Shown in pieces: positions 1-10,867 of a stretch of DNA of 64,000 nucleotides. How positions within the stretch are numbered: the first letter of the stretch is position 1; every line of letters starts with the position of its first letter. Below the pieces are notes generated by a model. The model did not search any database, was not told where the DNA came from, and saw only the letters and a program-made list of their open reading frames with translations. A program made the position numbers and the translations under genes. The DNA is from Pyrus communis (Eukaryota; Streptophyta; Magnoliopsida; Rosales; Rosaceae), in NCBI RefSeq assembly GCF_963583255.1, contig NC_084804.1, positions 30,110,112 through 30,174,111 of the forward strand. Direction: 5' to 3'.

Positions 1-251
1 GCAAGCTTTTGTTTGAAAAATAGTTGATGATATGCAGAACTTGGAGTAAAATCTGTTATTCATGAAAAACTGCTGCTATTGTTGTCGTGGCTTATCTTTT
101 AGATCACATGCGTACACGGGAGACAGAGACTTATACGCATGCACAAACGCACACTCGTGTACACACACAAAGGTTGACATGTTTGTTGTTTATATCATTG
201 CCGGAGTCATATATAGTCCATTAATCCATATTTATAGTATTATTCTTTCCT
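1..251. other. Non-coding flank upstream of the BDP1-like remnant
   Basis: AT-rich sequence with no recognisable protein. The last bases before about 252 are pyrimidine-rich and could be the intron end before the first recognisable BDP1-like exon. Nothing else is seen. Confidence 0.4.
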
Positions 252-440
252 TTCAGTACTAACAATGATTCTCACAAGGAAGCTTCTCACAACCAAGATG
301 AGTTTTTTCCTTCAGGACATGGCATTGATGAAAACCAAGCAACTTATCATGTTAATTCCTCTATCCTCAATTACCAGACTTGCATGGACAAAACACCCGC
401 TGCAAGATGGTCTAAGCAGGACACATAATTGTTCTATGAG

Positions 441-2530
441 GTAATGTCACTATAAATAAGTTCAGTACAATTAACTGGTTACCAATCGAAAGTAACTTTG
501 ACTTACCATATTTATTATTAATGGGAAAAATCTCTCATCAGTCTCAGGTTGCTCTATGCCAATAGTTGATCAGCTTCGAACCATGATTATAGGTTAGTGG
601 TATTTACAGACTTACAAGTTAGATGATTCGATCAATTAACGATCTCTATGGTGGAATATATGGATTCTAACAGGAATTCAAATACATGTGTGGACATCGA
701 AATTTCGAAACAAAAAATGGGGAGGATGGTGCATCAGGCACCATCTTGGAAAATATGATTAAAAAAAAAAATAATAGTAATAATAATAAGAATAAAATTA
801 AATTAAATTAAAAAAAAAAAAAAAAGGGTGAAGTAACGCATCTTAGTTAGATACATGCTTTATTAAGGTTGCTCACATGCCGCTAGAATTTTCGTGTTTA
901 CAACATGAATGGTTACCAACAGATGGAATCAATCTCTAAATCTCTGCTAATAATTTTAACTACATGTTGACCCTAAAAACTACAAAGCTTACGTGGCGCG
1001 CAGGCCGAGTAACTAATGAGCTAACTACGTCCTTCGGTTGATGCGGGGCATGCCAAGTCGTCGGCGGAGCTCGGCCGAGGAGTAAAATTTGTTGATGTCA
1101 CGTTGAACACGCTACTGACTTCTTGATCTTACAATTGCAACCGAGGAAGGAAAACGTCTCGGCCTTCGGGTTCTCGAGCCTGAAAACAAGGCTGCTAGTT
1201 TTGCGAAGTTCACGAATCGTCGGCGCCGGGTTTGATCACAGTGATTATATTAGTAAGAGTATAAGCACGTCGAACTGGCTCCAAACTATATGGACACAAG
1301 TACTCGAAAGAGATGTATGTCTTGATGGTAAACGTGGTTCGGCCATCAGAATGCCGAACTCTGAAACTCACTTGTGAGTATCCAATCATAAAATCACTCG
1401 GCATTCAATGTGCCAAATGTAGTAACTTATAACACCTCACTTCGTTGAGAAGGCTAATAAGATGACATTTACCAATAAGGATTCGAAAACCCTTCTCAAC
1501 TCAGACTTGGATAGGTAACCCAGTCGGCCACAACGCAGTGCTGTTTATCCAAACTGAAGGTGATCCTCGATTGGTTGATTCTATGGCAACAGTGCTGTTT
1601 ATCCAAACTAAAGATGTTCACCGATTGCCTTCACAGTGCTGTTTATTCAAACCGAATGTGTGTTGGCGAAAAAAGAAAATAAAAAATCTCAAGATATTTG
1701 AGAGGTTTGCACAAGGCAATTTGTGTGTTGAATTGGAAAGGGCTTCTATGGCAACTGCCGCTTGGTATTTATAAAGACCTATATATCTAAGTCGTGGAAA
1801 ACAATCCCAATTGCACTGTGACTCCAAATCTTTAATTGTTGCTGCTGGCCACACACTTATCCCATGCATAATCACAATAAATGAAACTTTGAAAACTTGT
1901 CTTTTATGCACCTAAGGCCACGCCTTAGGCCTTATCACATCAATCAAAGTTTAATCCCATCTTTATCATGACCTTCCTTTTCAAAGATCCAATCTAATTA
2001 CGTATTTAACATCATTCAAAATGGCCGAGATGATTTGTGTGACTAGATTATGTCAAGGGTATTCGGTGGTGCTACTTATCCCATCATCTCTTCATAAGCT
2101 TTATCCATGCATGCATGGTAATTAAAATATCATGGTTGATAGTTTCACATTATCTGCAAAACCAACTGATTCCATCACATCACCTCATTTTGATTACTCC
2201 AAATGGCATATCTACATACTAATCATCCAATATTAATTGCATTCTTGTAGTATTGTTCCCCGTGGTTCGCATGCGGATAGGACTTTAATGCTGCACGGCA
2301 TTTCACACTTCAAGGATATGTTCAAGATAATTACTATGATAAAAAAACAATAGTAATATCAAGAAAAACCTCTAATCATCCGACAACCTTGATTAATTGG
2401 GCCGATAGTGTAAATTCGGGTGTAAACACTACCATAGGATGTGCCCATGTTTGGAATGTTTTTATTTGCTTCCAAAGTTTCCTTAAAACTCAGTTTCATC
2501 TCTGATTAAGAAGTTTGTTGTTGGTATTCT
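441..2530. other. Interruption inside the BDP1-like remnant, repeat-derived
   Basis: About 2 kb separates the two halves of the SANT domain, far more than a usual intron. The GC-richer block about 980-1920 has the look of old retrotransposon LTR or leader sequence. It contains three copies, about 50 bp apart, of a unit starting CAGTGCTGTTTAT (near 1537, 1589 and 1635). I could not define element ends or a target-site duplication. The rest is AT-rich with A-runs around 760-825. Confidence 0.35.
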
Positions 2531-2959
2531 TTTCCAAACGAAGAGGCAGCGGTGTGGACCAGATTTTACTATGATTCAAGAACTTTATTTTCCCGGTCGA
2601 ACAAGTCATCAAGTGAAATTAAAATTCAAGAAGGAAGAGCATCAACATCCATGACGCATTTTTGAAGCCGTACTAATTCACTCGACTCATTCCACAGGTC
2701 AGTCCTTAATTATTTTATATAAACTTTATTGTTTCACCTCTTTGTATGAATGGAGATTGGAGTTTATTTGATGAAGTATGTAGGACAATTTTATATATAA
2801 TGGTACAATAAAATAATTTTCTCATGTAGATCATTCCCAATTTACTTCATATATTGAGAAGCTGCAACAAGCTGCTCAGGAAAACAAGGAATCTAATGCA
2901 GATGAGTCAGTTGACATGATAGGCAAGGAAGAATGAGAGCAGATTCGGGATATTGATGT

Positions 2960-3925
2960 ATGCATTGTCTGTCTTTTCTTTGTTTCTCTTCTGCTAAAAT
3001 GCTAATGTTGTGTTGCTATAATTTGCAGGAAAAACAGTGTTGTGAGTTATATTTAGGCCTCCATGAAGGTAGATACTCATATTTGTTAGTGTATAAGCTT
3101 TTAAGCTAATTTGAATTTAGTAGAACTAAGCCTTGTATTTAGTTGTGTATCCACTTTGGTTAATACTACCAAGTGTAGGGCTCACATTGTAATTTTGTCT
3201 AAGTGACATGTGGATAAACCACCTTGAATCCAGCTAGATGTGTGGCTGAGATCTTTTGATGTATTGGTGGGATTCCATTTTCATAACTAACTGTTATGCA
3301 TAATAGCGTGTGCAAGTGTGGGAAGAAGAATCGATAGAGAACATTCTCTCTGCTACTTGCAGAGAGCAGAAGGCATTCATCGCCATTTCAATTATGTGTG
3401 TTTTCTCCCTTCACCTTCTCTCCACGATTCACACTCTCCCTAAAACTAAAGCTATAACGATATTTATAGACGAACTTTGTTTCTTGTACTTGTAATTTGT
3501 CGAAGGTAGGTAGTATTCAAGTGGAAGAATCTACATACGAGAATTATCGATGATATAAGGTTTATTTTTGAAATAAAGGATCTAGTAGAAATTTCAAATT
3601 GACCGATCTTTAATTATGTTTTTTTTTTTAACTTATGTCTTCAATCTCTTCATAGAACTAACTCATTGGATGTGTAATACTAGAAACTTGTTCTATGACT
3701 CGTTGACTATGTAATTATATGACATGGCTGTCTTCTAGCCCCTCAATCACCTTTATGAAAGGATCATGCATTCGTAGTCTTGTTTTATATTTTTAACTGA
3801 TGATTGGTGTAGTTTGTGCTCTTAATATTCACATAACTTCTTATCATTTCTATTTATGCATCTCTTTCTAATTTGCTCTTCTTTTCCTTTTATTAATATA
3901 AAAATAATTTGCTTGTTATTGCCTA
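2960..3925. other. Spacer in the BDP1-like remnant, possible LTR-type sequence
   Basis: No protein recognised. From about 3084 the sequence begins TGTTAGTGTATAAGC and runs into a leader-like stretch ending near 3500, which resembles a short copia-type solo LTR. No matching CA terminus with a 5 bp target duplication could be shown, so this stays a suggestion. Confidence 0.2.
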
Positions 3926-4233
3926 CAGAAGGGAGTGGAGAAACCTGAGCAGGAAAAAGTTCAAGATCAGGAATGCTGAAGTTCAAGATCGAGAAGCTGC
4001 TGCTGCTGAAGTGAGCAATCCCTTAGAAGTCCGATGAAATTGACGATGACGATTTTAGATGATCTGATTGATAAGTGAGGAGTTTTGCTTCTCTCTCCCT
4101 TGTATTTTTTTCTAGCAAGTGATGAGTTACTTTCAACGAGACGATAGTGTCCTAACAAAATTGAGGGAGATCCAAAAATCGTTATCGAGAGTGTAGACTA
4201 TGCAGTTTAGTTGGCAAGAATGGGATATCAGAC

Positions 4234-4261
4234 CACTAGTAGAAAAAACAGCTTACGCGAC
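4234..4261 (+). repeat. CACTA left terminal inverted repeat
   Basis: Begins CACTAGTAGAAAAAACAGC and runs into the first CGCGAC subterminal motif. A near-identical end is found, inverted, at 61065-61092 inside SFH-C. Confidence 0.8.
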
Positions 4262-4600
4262 AATATTTTGTGCGACGACAAATATTTCGTCCCACAAGAC
4301 GTACTTGCGCGACAGAAAAACAAATTCGTTGCGCAAAACATAAAGGATAGGGAAAAAAAATTTGCATGATGAAAATATTCATCGTGTAAGAATACTTAGC
4401 ACGATGACTAACCGTCGTTGTCGCATAAAGTCAGCAAGAAAACACGAGGTCATTATTTTTACGAGACCAATTATTTGTTGCGCAAGTTCCTGTTAGTTTT
4501 GACCATTTAGTGCATGTGAATCAGATGAATCAATATGGCATTTAATACAGATGTTTGAGCAACAAATCCTTCGTCGCACAAACGTCCAAACTTCCCTATA
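4250..4600. repeat. CACTA subterminal repeat array, left
   Basis: Dispersed, partly inverted copies of a core like GCGACGA / TCGTCGCGC, for example near 4272, 4308, 4327, 4430, 4478 and 4571. Such arrays are the binding sites of TNPA-type proteins in En/Spm elements. Confidence 0.7.
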
Positions 4601-4656
4601 AATATGCACTTCTGCTGTCCTTTTTCTTCACAATTCTGTTCTCCTTTCGTGCTGGG

Positions 4657-5041
4657 ATGACGGATAAAAACAAGGATGAGAGTGTGCACGACACCAACCC
4701 GCATGATTTGAGGGACCATTTTGAGTTTGCACATGCAATTGCTGTAGCTATGGGAAATAATTGTCCCATTGTTGAGTGGTGTTCTTGGGAAGATGTGCCT
4801 GTGAATATGAAGAAGGCTGTGATGGATGAACTATTAGTAAGTATATTGTTGATGGATCAATAATTAAGTTTGTGAAATTTTTAGTTATATGTTGGAATTA
4901 ATTATTTGCATATATGTATAACAGTGTAAGTATACTCTTGATGATGATACAAATGAACAGTTGATGGATGATGCGTTGGAGGGAGGTTACAATCGGTGGC
5001 ATTATGAAGTCTTGTGGAATGGACCAGGACCATCCAAATAG
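4657..5041 (+). pseudogene. TNPA-like two-exon fragment, copy 1
   Basis: A short two-exon reading frame: exon 4657-4836, intron with GT/AG borders, exon 4925-5041 ending in TAG. It encodes about 98 residues with the pattern IAVAMGNNCPIVEW, SWEDVP, then K..V.DELL. The same pattern (G..V...CP...W.SW..VP...K......L) occurs at 5618-5842 and in the TNPA-like gene at 11806-12047, with a splice donor at the same place after the LL. In plant En/Spm accessory proteins (Transposase_24-like family) this region precedes the DNA-binding part, which is missing here. It could be an internal gene remnant or a mini-gene. The frame is open, but no start other than its own Met and no partner domain is visible. 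Confidence 0.5.
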
Positions 5042-5344
5042 TAGTTTTAAATTTATGTTTTGTATGACAATATTTAAATTTAAGGTTTTTCTTTATAAGT
5101 TATGTATTTGGACTTAATTAGGTTTCAATTCCTGTTGAGTTTTTTTTTTTTATTGAGACCTAATGTAAGCACCCTATCCTCGCTTTATATGTGTTTTCAA
5201 TCTTCAATGAATATCATACTTATGTTGAAAATATTTGTATAGATTAAGGCATTAATTATTTATAGAATAAATATTTAAAGTATTAATTATTTATAGAATA
5301 ATATTTCAGGTATTAATTATTTATAGAATAAACATAGATATTAT

Positions 5345-5560
5345 CTCATTCGTCGTGCAATATATTGCGTAGCGCTAAATTGCGCGACGCTACATTCGTT
5401 GTGTAAGACAACTTTAAGCAACGAAAACATTTATTTGTCGTGCAAAGCACGGTCAAACTGCGTTCAAACCTTCCCATTTATTGCGCATTTATGACACATT
5501 TTGCGTGACGAACATGGAGATTTGCGTGACGAAAGGGTTCATCGAGCAAAGCTGTCCTAG
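5345..5560. repeat. CACTA-type repeat array, internal 1
   Basis: Several copies of the CGCGACG / CGTCGTGCAA motif family lie between the first and second TNPA-like fragments. Subterminal motifs are expected near element ends, so an internal array suggests nested or fused elements. Confidence 0.65.
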
Positions 5561-5617
5561 TGCTATATAAACACAATTTTAGAGCCTAGTTTTCTAAAAA
5601 AAATTGTTGAAAAAAGA

Positions 5618-6060
5618 ATGGCCGATTTTGGAGAAGGTTTTGGGAAAAAGAAACTTGTAGTGCGATCATAGAGGTATCAAAGGAAGCAAGTGTTGTACTT
5701 TGAAGGCAAAAATATGGTTGAGGCATACGCCGAATTTAAGTATGACATTGGGAATTTGGTGCGAAGGGATTGTTCTACCGAGTTTGAGTCTTGGAAAAAG
5801 GTACCTGAGGAGTTGAAGAAGTCCATGTTAGGAGAGTTGTCGGTAAGTTTGTGGTAAATAATGAACAATTATTTTTGTTAAATCGTAATATTTTTTAAAT
5901 TATTAATTTATTGTTATTGGCATTAATGGAGGTCATTGGGATGTTGATGAAACCGATGAGAAGCAACGGATTTATGTGGATGGGCTTTTCAAGCAGAGTT
6001 AAACCGACAATGGAAGTTTGATGTGTTGCGGACGAGGGAGGATTGAAGTTGAAAGTTGAT
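5618..6060 (+). pseudogene. TNPA-like fragment, copy 2
   Basis: Starts ATG at 5618 and runs to a GT donor after 5842, with one in-frame TAG near residue 18. It contains YDIGNLVRRDCSTEF, then ESWKKVPEELKKS and LGELS, the same exon as copy 1 and the main TNPA-like gene. A second, weaker block (about 5935-6050) ends with a WKFDVL motif that parallels WHYEVL at the end of copy 1. The stop and the lost frame in the second block make it a pseudogene fragment. Confidence 0.5.
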
Positions 6061-6269
6061 GAGGGTTGTTTTTTTTTTTTTTTTAAATAAGATTTTTTGG
6101 GCTTTATATTTAATTTAATGAATAAATATATGTTAAGTGGATGATTAGTTTTGTTAATTAATTTAATGTTTAATTAGGTTTGAGTTTTTGATTTATAATA
6201 AAATAAAAATTTACAATACATAAAAATAAAACAGAAAAACATAAAAAATATTAAAATATATACAGTGCA

Positions 6270-6475
6270 CGACAATACATGTTTTCGTCTCGCAATTTGT
6301 TGAAAAGAATAAATTGTAAAGTAAAGGAAATAAAATAAAAAAATATGGTAAACTTCCGCGACGGATGATAATTTTTTTTGTCGCGCAAATGACATTTGCT
6401 CGACAAAGACCATCTTAGTCACTCAAAGAGTATTTGCGCGACGAAGACTTTGTTCATCACGCAAAGTAATTCGTC
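6270..6475. repeat. CACTA-type repeat array, internal 2
   Basis: Motifs such as TTTGTCGCGCAAATG (near 6379) and TTTGCGCGACGAAG (near 6432) are clustered before the TNPD gene. The array is followed at 6540-6660 by a pyrimidine-rich leader-like stretch. Confidence 0.65.
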
Positions 6476-7401
6476 TAAAAGTGAACTTTTGAATCTAGAT
6501 TCAGCCATGTGTAGAGGCAAGCTGCAAAAAAAAAAAAAATTACAGATTTTGCCTCTACACTCATCCCTTCGATTTTGCTCATTCCAGCATCTATCATTTC
6601 TATTTTCTCTCAATTTCATCATCTAATACTCCCCTCATCTTCTTCTCTAGGTTGATCAAGCTATCTTGGTGTGTTTGGTAAGCGTTTTTTGTCGTTAGGG
6701 TAAAAGTATTAATGTAAATTCGTACTAACGCCATTAATTTCGTTGTCTGTAAGGATCTTGTGTGTGATTAGAGATTGGTGGAGAACGATTGAGAAGGTAT
6801 TTTCTTCGTTTTATTTTTAAAAAATATAAAATTAATTAAATTATGTTGAACTTAGTTTGTTATGTTTATATTGTGTTGTAAAATTATTATATTATGTTGT
6901 TAAATCTGTACGTGACGTCCAAATATGTGTTGTGATGTACGGAGTTAATTGAAATTAACTTCGTACTTGTTTTTTATTTTTAGTAAAACTTAGTTTCCCG
7001 TTCGAGGATTAGTTGGATTTCGTGCATGGATGCGAAAGCATGACTGCGGTCCAATTAATTCTTGAATTGTCCCATTATTTGGACAGTTTGTGAATGCATA
7101 GTTATGACGCGTAGTTTATGGTTGAAGGATTAGGTTTCGGTTGTGGGGATTTCGGTGTCATCTCTGTACGTTCTTCGGCTGGTCATAGGTGTTTTATATT
7201 TAAGTCGTACACCTAAAGAACTACATCGAGATGCTGCTGAAATTCATCCACGTCAAAATCTAATCCAATGTAGCCGTAAATTACGTGACATGGCTATGCA
7301 TTCCCAAATGGGATAAGGCCCTTACCGGAGGCATAAGGTGACATTATCATTTTGTATGAAGTTGTTGTGATTGTTGTATTGTTATTGTGGTTCTAGGAGT
7401 T
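6476..7401. other. Leader region of the CACTA TNPD gene
   Basis: No coding sequence is recognised. A pyrimidine-rich block at about 6545-6660 and several GT/AG candidates suggest an intron-containing 5' leader ending at the TNPD start codon at 7402. Confidence 0.35.
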
Positions 7402-9876
7402 ATGTACAAGACGTGGATACAGAACACGAATAGATACGCGGACGAATACTTGGATGGAATCAAGGATTTTATTGACTTTGCACATATACACAACCCGAGT
7501 GCAACTAGAATCCAGTATCCTTGTAGGAGATGTAATAACACGTTAAGGGAGACAATTGAAAATGTTCGATTTCATTTAGTAAGGAATGGAATGATTGAGA
7601 CATATAATACTTGGAACCATCATGGGGAACAATTAAACAATGCTTCGTCTTCAAATGCCACAAGAGTGGACAATGTTGAACCTATTATGGATCCTAATGA
7701 ACAAGTCATGGATATTATAAATGAGGCTTTTCCATTTGCATCGACAAACAACAATCAAGAAGGGGAAGATGACGTGCCTACACCAATGGACAGTGAAGAG
7801 TTCGAACAATATGAAAAACTATTTAAAATGCCAACCAAGAGTTATACACGGGGTGCAAGAGCTTTTTCGTTCTCACGGCCATTATGGAACTAATGCACGG
7901 AAAAATAAAGTATTGTATGTCGAAACAGTGTTTCGATTACTTTTTGGGGGTTTTCAAGAGACTTCTGAAGGACAATTGTTTGCCGAAAGACCATAGACAT
8001 ACACAAAAGGTGTTGAATGGTCTTGGATTGGATTATGAAAAAATTCACCCTTGCAAAAATATTTGTATTTTATTCTACAAAGTGAATAAAGTATTAGATA
8101 AATGCCCTATATGCAATGATTCGAGGTTCAAAAGGAAATCTCAGAATAAAATGACTAAGATCCCACAAAAAGTCATGCGTTATCTACCCTTGAAACCTAG
8201 GTTGCAGTGGTTGTATATGTTGACGCATATTGCCATCGATATGAGATGGCATAAGGAAAAACAAGTAGACGACGATGTGATGAGGCATCTTGCTGATGGG
8301 AAGGCATGGAATGAGTTCGATCGAACGTTCCCTAAGTTTGTTGTTGATCCCCGGGATGTTAGATTGGGACTTGCCACTGACAGATTCAATCCGTTCGGGG
8401 TTCTAAACCAACACCACAACAATTGGCCAATTTTCGTATTCCCATATAATTTGCCGCCTTGGAAATGCATGAAAAAAAAAATACATGATGATGACTCTTT
8501 TGATAACTAAGGATTGTGGCAGGTCAATCGATGTTTAGTTAAGGCCGTTGGTTGATGAGCTAAAAGATTTATGGACAAATGGTGTGCGCACGCACGGTAA
8601 GTCCACTCGGAAGATGTTCACTTTGAGGGCAGCAGTTATGTGGACTGTGAATGATTTTCCCGTATATGCAATGGTTTTTTGGTGGAACACTAAGGGTTAT
8701 ATGGCATGCCCTATATGCAAGGATGATGTAACATCTGGTTGGCACGCCTACTAATTTGCGTACACTTTTTATGCATCATTAGCTGACGCTTACTAATTTG
8801 TATCATATCGTTTTTGCCTAAAGTGCACAACCCTTTGGAGATCCTATACGAGGAGAGTCGTTTTCCAGAAATGACATGGAGGTAACGCATTGGTTCGTAC
8901 TGAACAAATGAGCATGAAGAGATGATGAAGTGAGAACATCTATCACATTTGTATGCCAAGAAACACCGAGAATTGTTTCCACAGTGGTTTCCCGAATATG
9001 TAAGTTATAAGTGTTTTGTATTTGACATATATATTGTAGTATTTAATTTTCTCAAACTAACATGTGTATGTTTTTGTATAATATTAGGTGAATAAATTGA
9101 AAGCATCAAATTCCCCCACTTACAGTGAAGAGTTATATAACTTGGTGTTTGACCCAATTCGCGCTGAATTGTTCTCGAGTTGCCATGTTAACGACATCAA
9201 GTTTTTGGGGACTGCACGAGATGACAAGTTGTGTACGTAAAACAGCGGTGTCCATGTCCCAAGTTGAGGCGAAAGTTCGGACATTGATTTCTATGGCAAA
9301 CTAATAACTATCGTGCAATTGCTTTACAAAGACCAATATCAAGTGATCATGTTTAGGTGTCGATGGTTTGATACTAACCCAAATAGGCAGGGAAGAGTTA
9401 AAATCGACCATGGCTTACTATCTGTGAACATTAACAGAACTTGGTACAATGATGACCCTTACATTTTGGCAAACATGGCAAAACAAATTATGTATCTAGA
9501 TGACTCTAAAGCTAGGAAAGGTTGGAAAGTTGTTCAAAAGATGGATAAGAGGAAAGTGTATGCTATACCAGAACAAGACCCAACTGAGTACGACGTCAAC
9601 AACGTCGCTAACCAACGTTTAGAATCTTCAATGGAAAATGGTGCGGAAACACTTCGAGATACAAATCTTATCCAAGAACCGTTTTAGATACAAGGAGTGT
9701 CTTCAATTGAAATACCAATTCAATCAATTACAATTGACCTTGATGATCTTTTGTGATACGATGTTACAGTGGGCTCGAACGACGATGGTGACGTAGTTAT
9801 GGAGGAGGAGGATTGGGAGACTGAAAGTAATGATAGCGACAATAGCGAAAGTTATTATAATTCAGATGATGAATAA
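7402..9876 (+). pseudogene. CACTA TNPD-like transposase, broken
   Basis: Three parts of a plant En/Spm transposase occur in order. Residues from MYKTWIQNTNRYADEY to about CRRCNN are the N-terminal transposase-associated domain. After a frameshift near 7825 the frame reads ANQELYTGCKSF and then the Transposase_21 core, with KYCMSKQCFDYFLGV, KCPICNDSR and RWHKEKQ. A second frameshift in the A-run near 8472 and a stop near 8545 interrupt the core. It resumes with VDELKDLWTNGVRTHG and KGYMACPICKDD up to about 8750. A stretch corresponding to the DUF4218 region appears deleted. The C-terminal DUF4216-like part follows (about 9089-9687; LLYKDQYQVIMFRCRWFDTN), then an acidic tail ending at 9876. Several stops (near 8931, 9238, 9755) and frameshifts make it non-functional. 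In active elements this protein cuts at the terminal repeats. Confidence 0.8.
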
Positions 9877-10867
9877 TGCAATTTATTTGGAACTTGCCAT
9901 GTAAAACATAGTAAATGAAATTTTTTGTAATTTAATTATCTTATGTCATATTTAAATTGGTTTTATTTGAATAAATATAAATTTTAAAAAATTTATCTGG
10001 GTAAAATAAATTTTCAGCTCATTACTCGACGAACAAAATACTATTCGTCGCGCGAATGGCATTTACACGACAATTAATTAATATTCATCGCGCAATGAAC
10101 TAAAAATTGGATGTGCACGAAAATAAATTTAGTGAAAATTTGAATTTATTGCGCGACGAATATCTTCTGTTCGTCGCGCAATAACCTCGGGATTAAACTG
10201 AAATCCAAACACTTTCCCACTTTCCCCTGACCTCTCCTCTCTGTAAACTCTCCCTCCGATGGCCATTTCCCTCATCTCTTCCTCGCACTGTCTCTTCCTC
10301 CTCCAGCAGCCCTTTATCTTCCTCCTCCAAGACCCCCCTCTCTCTTCCTCATCCGATAACCCTATCTATTCCTCCTCCAACATCGCTCTCCCTCTGAGGT
10401 AAATTTCAATTTACTTAACTCTAGTCAAATTAGGAATTAGGATTGTGCAATTAGGGTTCTAATGCTTTGAATAATTGCTTTGATTTCATGATTGCTTTGA
10501 ATTAGGGTTCTAGAACTAGGGTTCTAATCTGCTTTTGGGTGGTTTTTAGTTCATGGGTTGGGACTGAATGGTTGGAATATGCTGATTTTAAGATCATTTT
10601 CTCTTATTCCCAATCTGTTATTTGGGGCCTTGGTTGTGGTTGTGGGTGTTTGGTTAATTGGGACTGTTTAGGACTGGGAAATGTGTGATGAGAGAGGCTT
10701 GGGTTCAAGCTAGTTAGTGATTGAATGGCTTGAATTGTACTATGTTCTTTTGCGGGTGGGAAACAAATATCGAATTTAACCGATACAATCACATTTTAAG
10801 GTGTTTAGCTGAATAAAAAGTAAAAAGTAGCTTTTTAAGAACAAAGAAGCAACTTTGTCGTAAGGCG
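9877..10867. other. Spacer between CACTA genes, with repeats and a leader-like exon
   Basis: Contains the third internal array of CGTCGCGC motifs (10020-10195). It is followed by a pyrimidine-rich, exon-like stretch (about 10259-10399) with a start codon and a good GT donor. This looks like the 5' leader or first exon of the TNPA-like gene. The remaining intron-like sequence has no recognised content. Confidence 0.45.
10020..10195. repeat. CACTA-type repeat array, internal 3
   Basis: Copies of CGCGACGAA and TCGTCGCGCAA types, for example near 10047, 10088, 10153 and 10174, lie between TNPD and the TNPA-like gene. Confidence 0.65.

Larger units (their letters stand above)
252..4090 (+). pseudogene. 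TFIIIB component B'' (BDP1)-like pseudogene, scattered exons
   Basis: Pieces of a protein resembling plant B'' (BDP1), the Myb/SANT-domain subunit of the RNA polymerase III initiation factor TFIIIB, occur in order. Exon-like block 1 (about 252-440) ends with the residues TPAARWSKQDT then LFYE, the start of the SANT domain, but with a TAA stop where a Glu codon is expected. Block 2 (about 2545-2660) carries GPDFTMIQELYFPGRT and HQVKLKFKKEE, the SANT helix-turn-helix core, followed by a stop. Block 3 (about 2828-2957) encodes an acidic stretch beginning DHSQFTSYIEKLQQA with one stop. Block 4 (about 3928-3990) encodes KGVEKPEQEKVQDQE. The first three junctions look like intron borders. With at least three in-frame stops and no start or long frame, this is a decayed copy or fragment. 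The order and spacing indicate an intron-containing duplicate, not a processed copy. The family call rests on remembered similarity. Confidence 0.6.
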
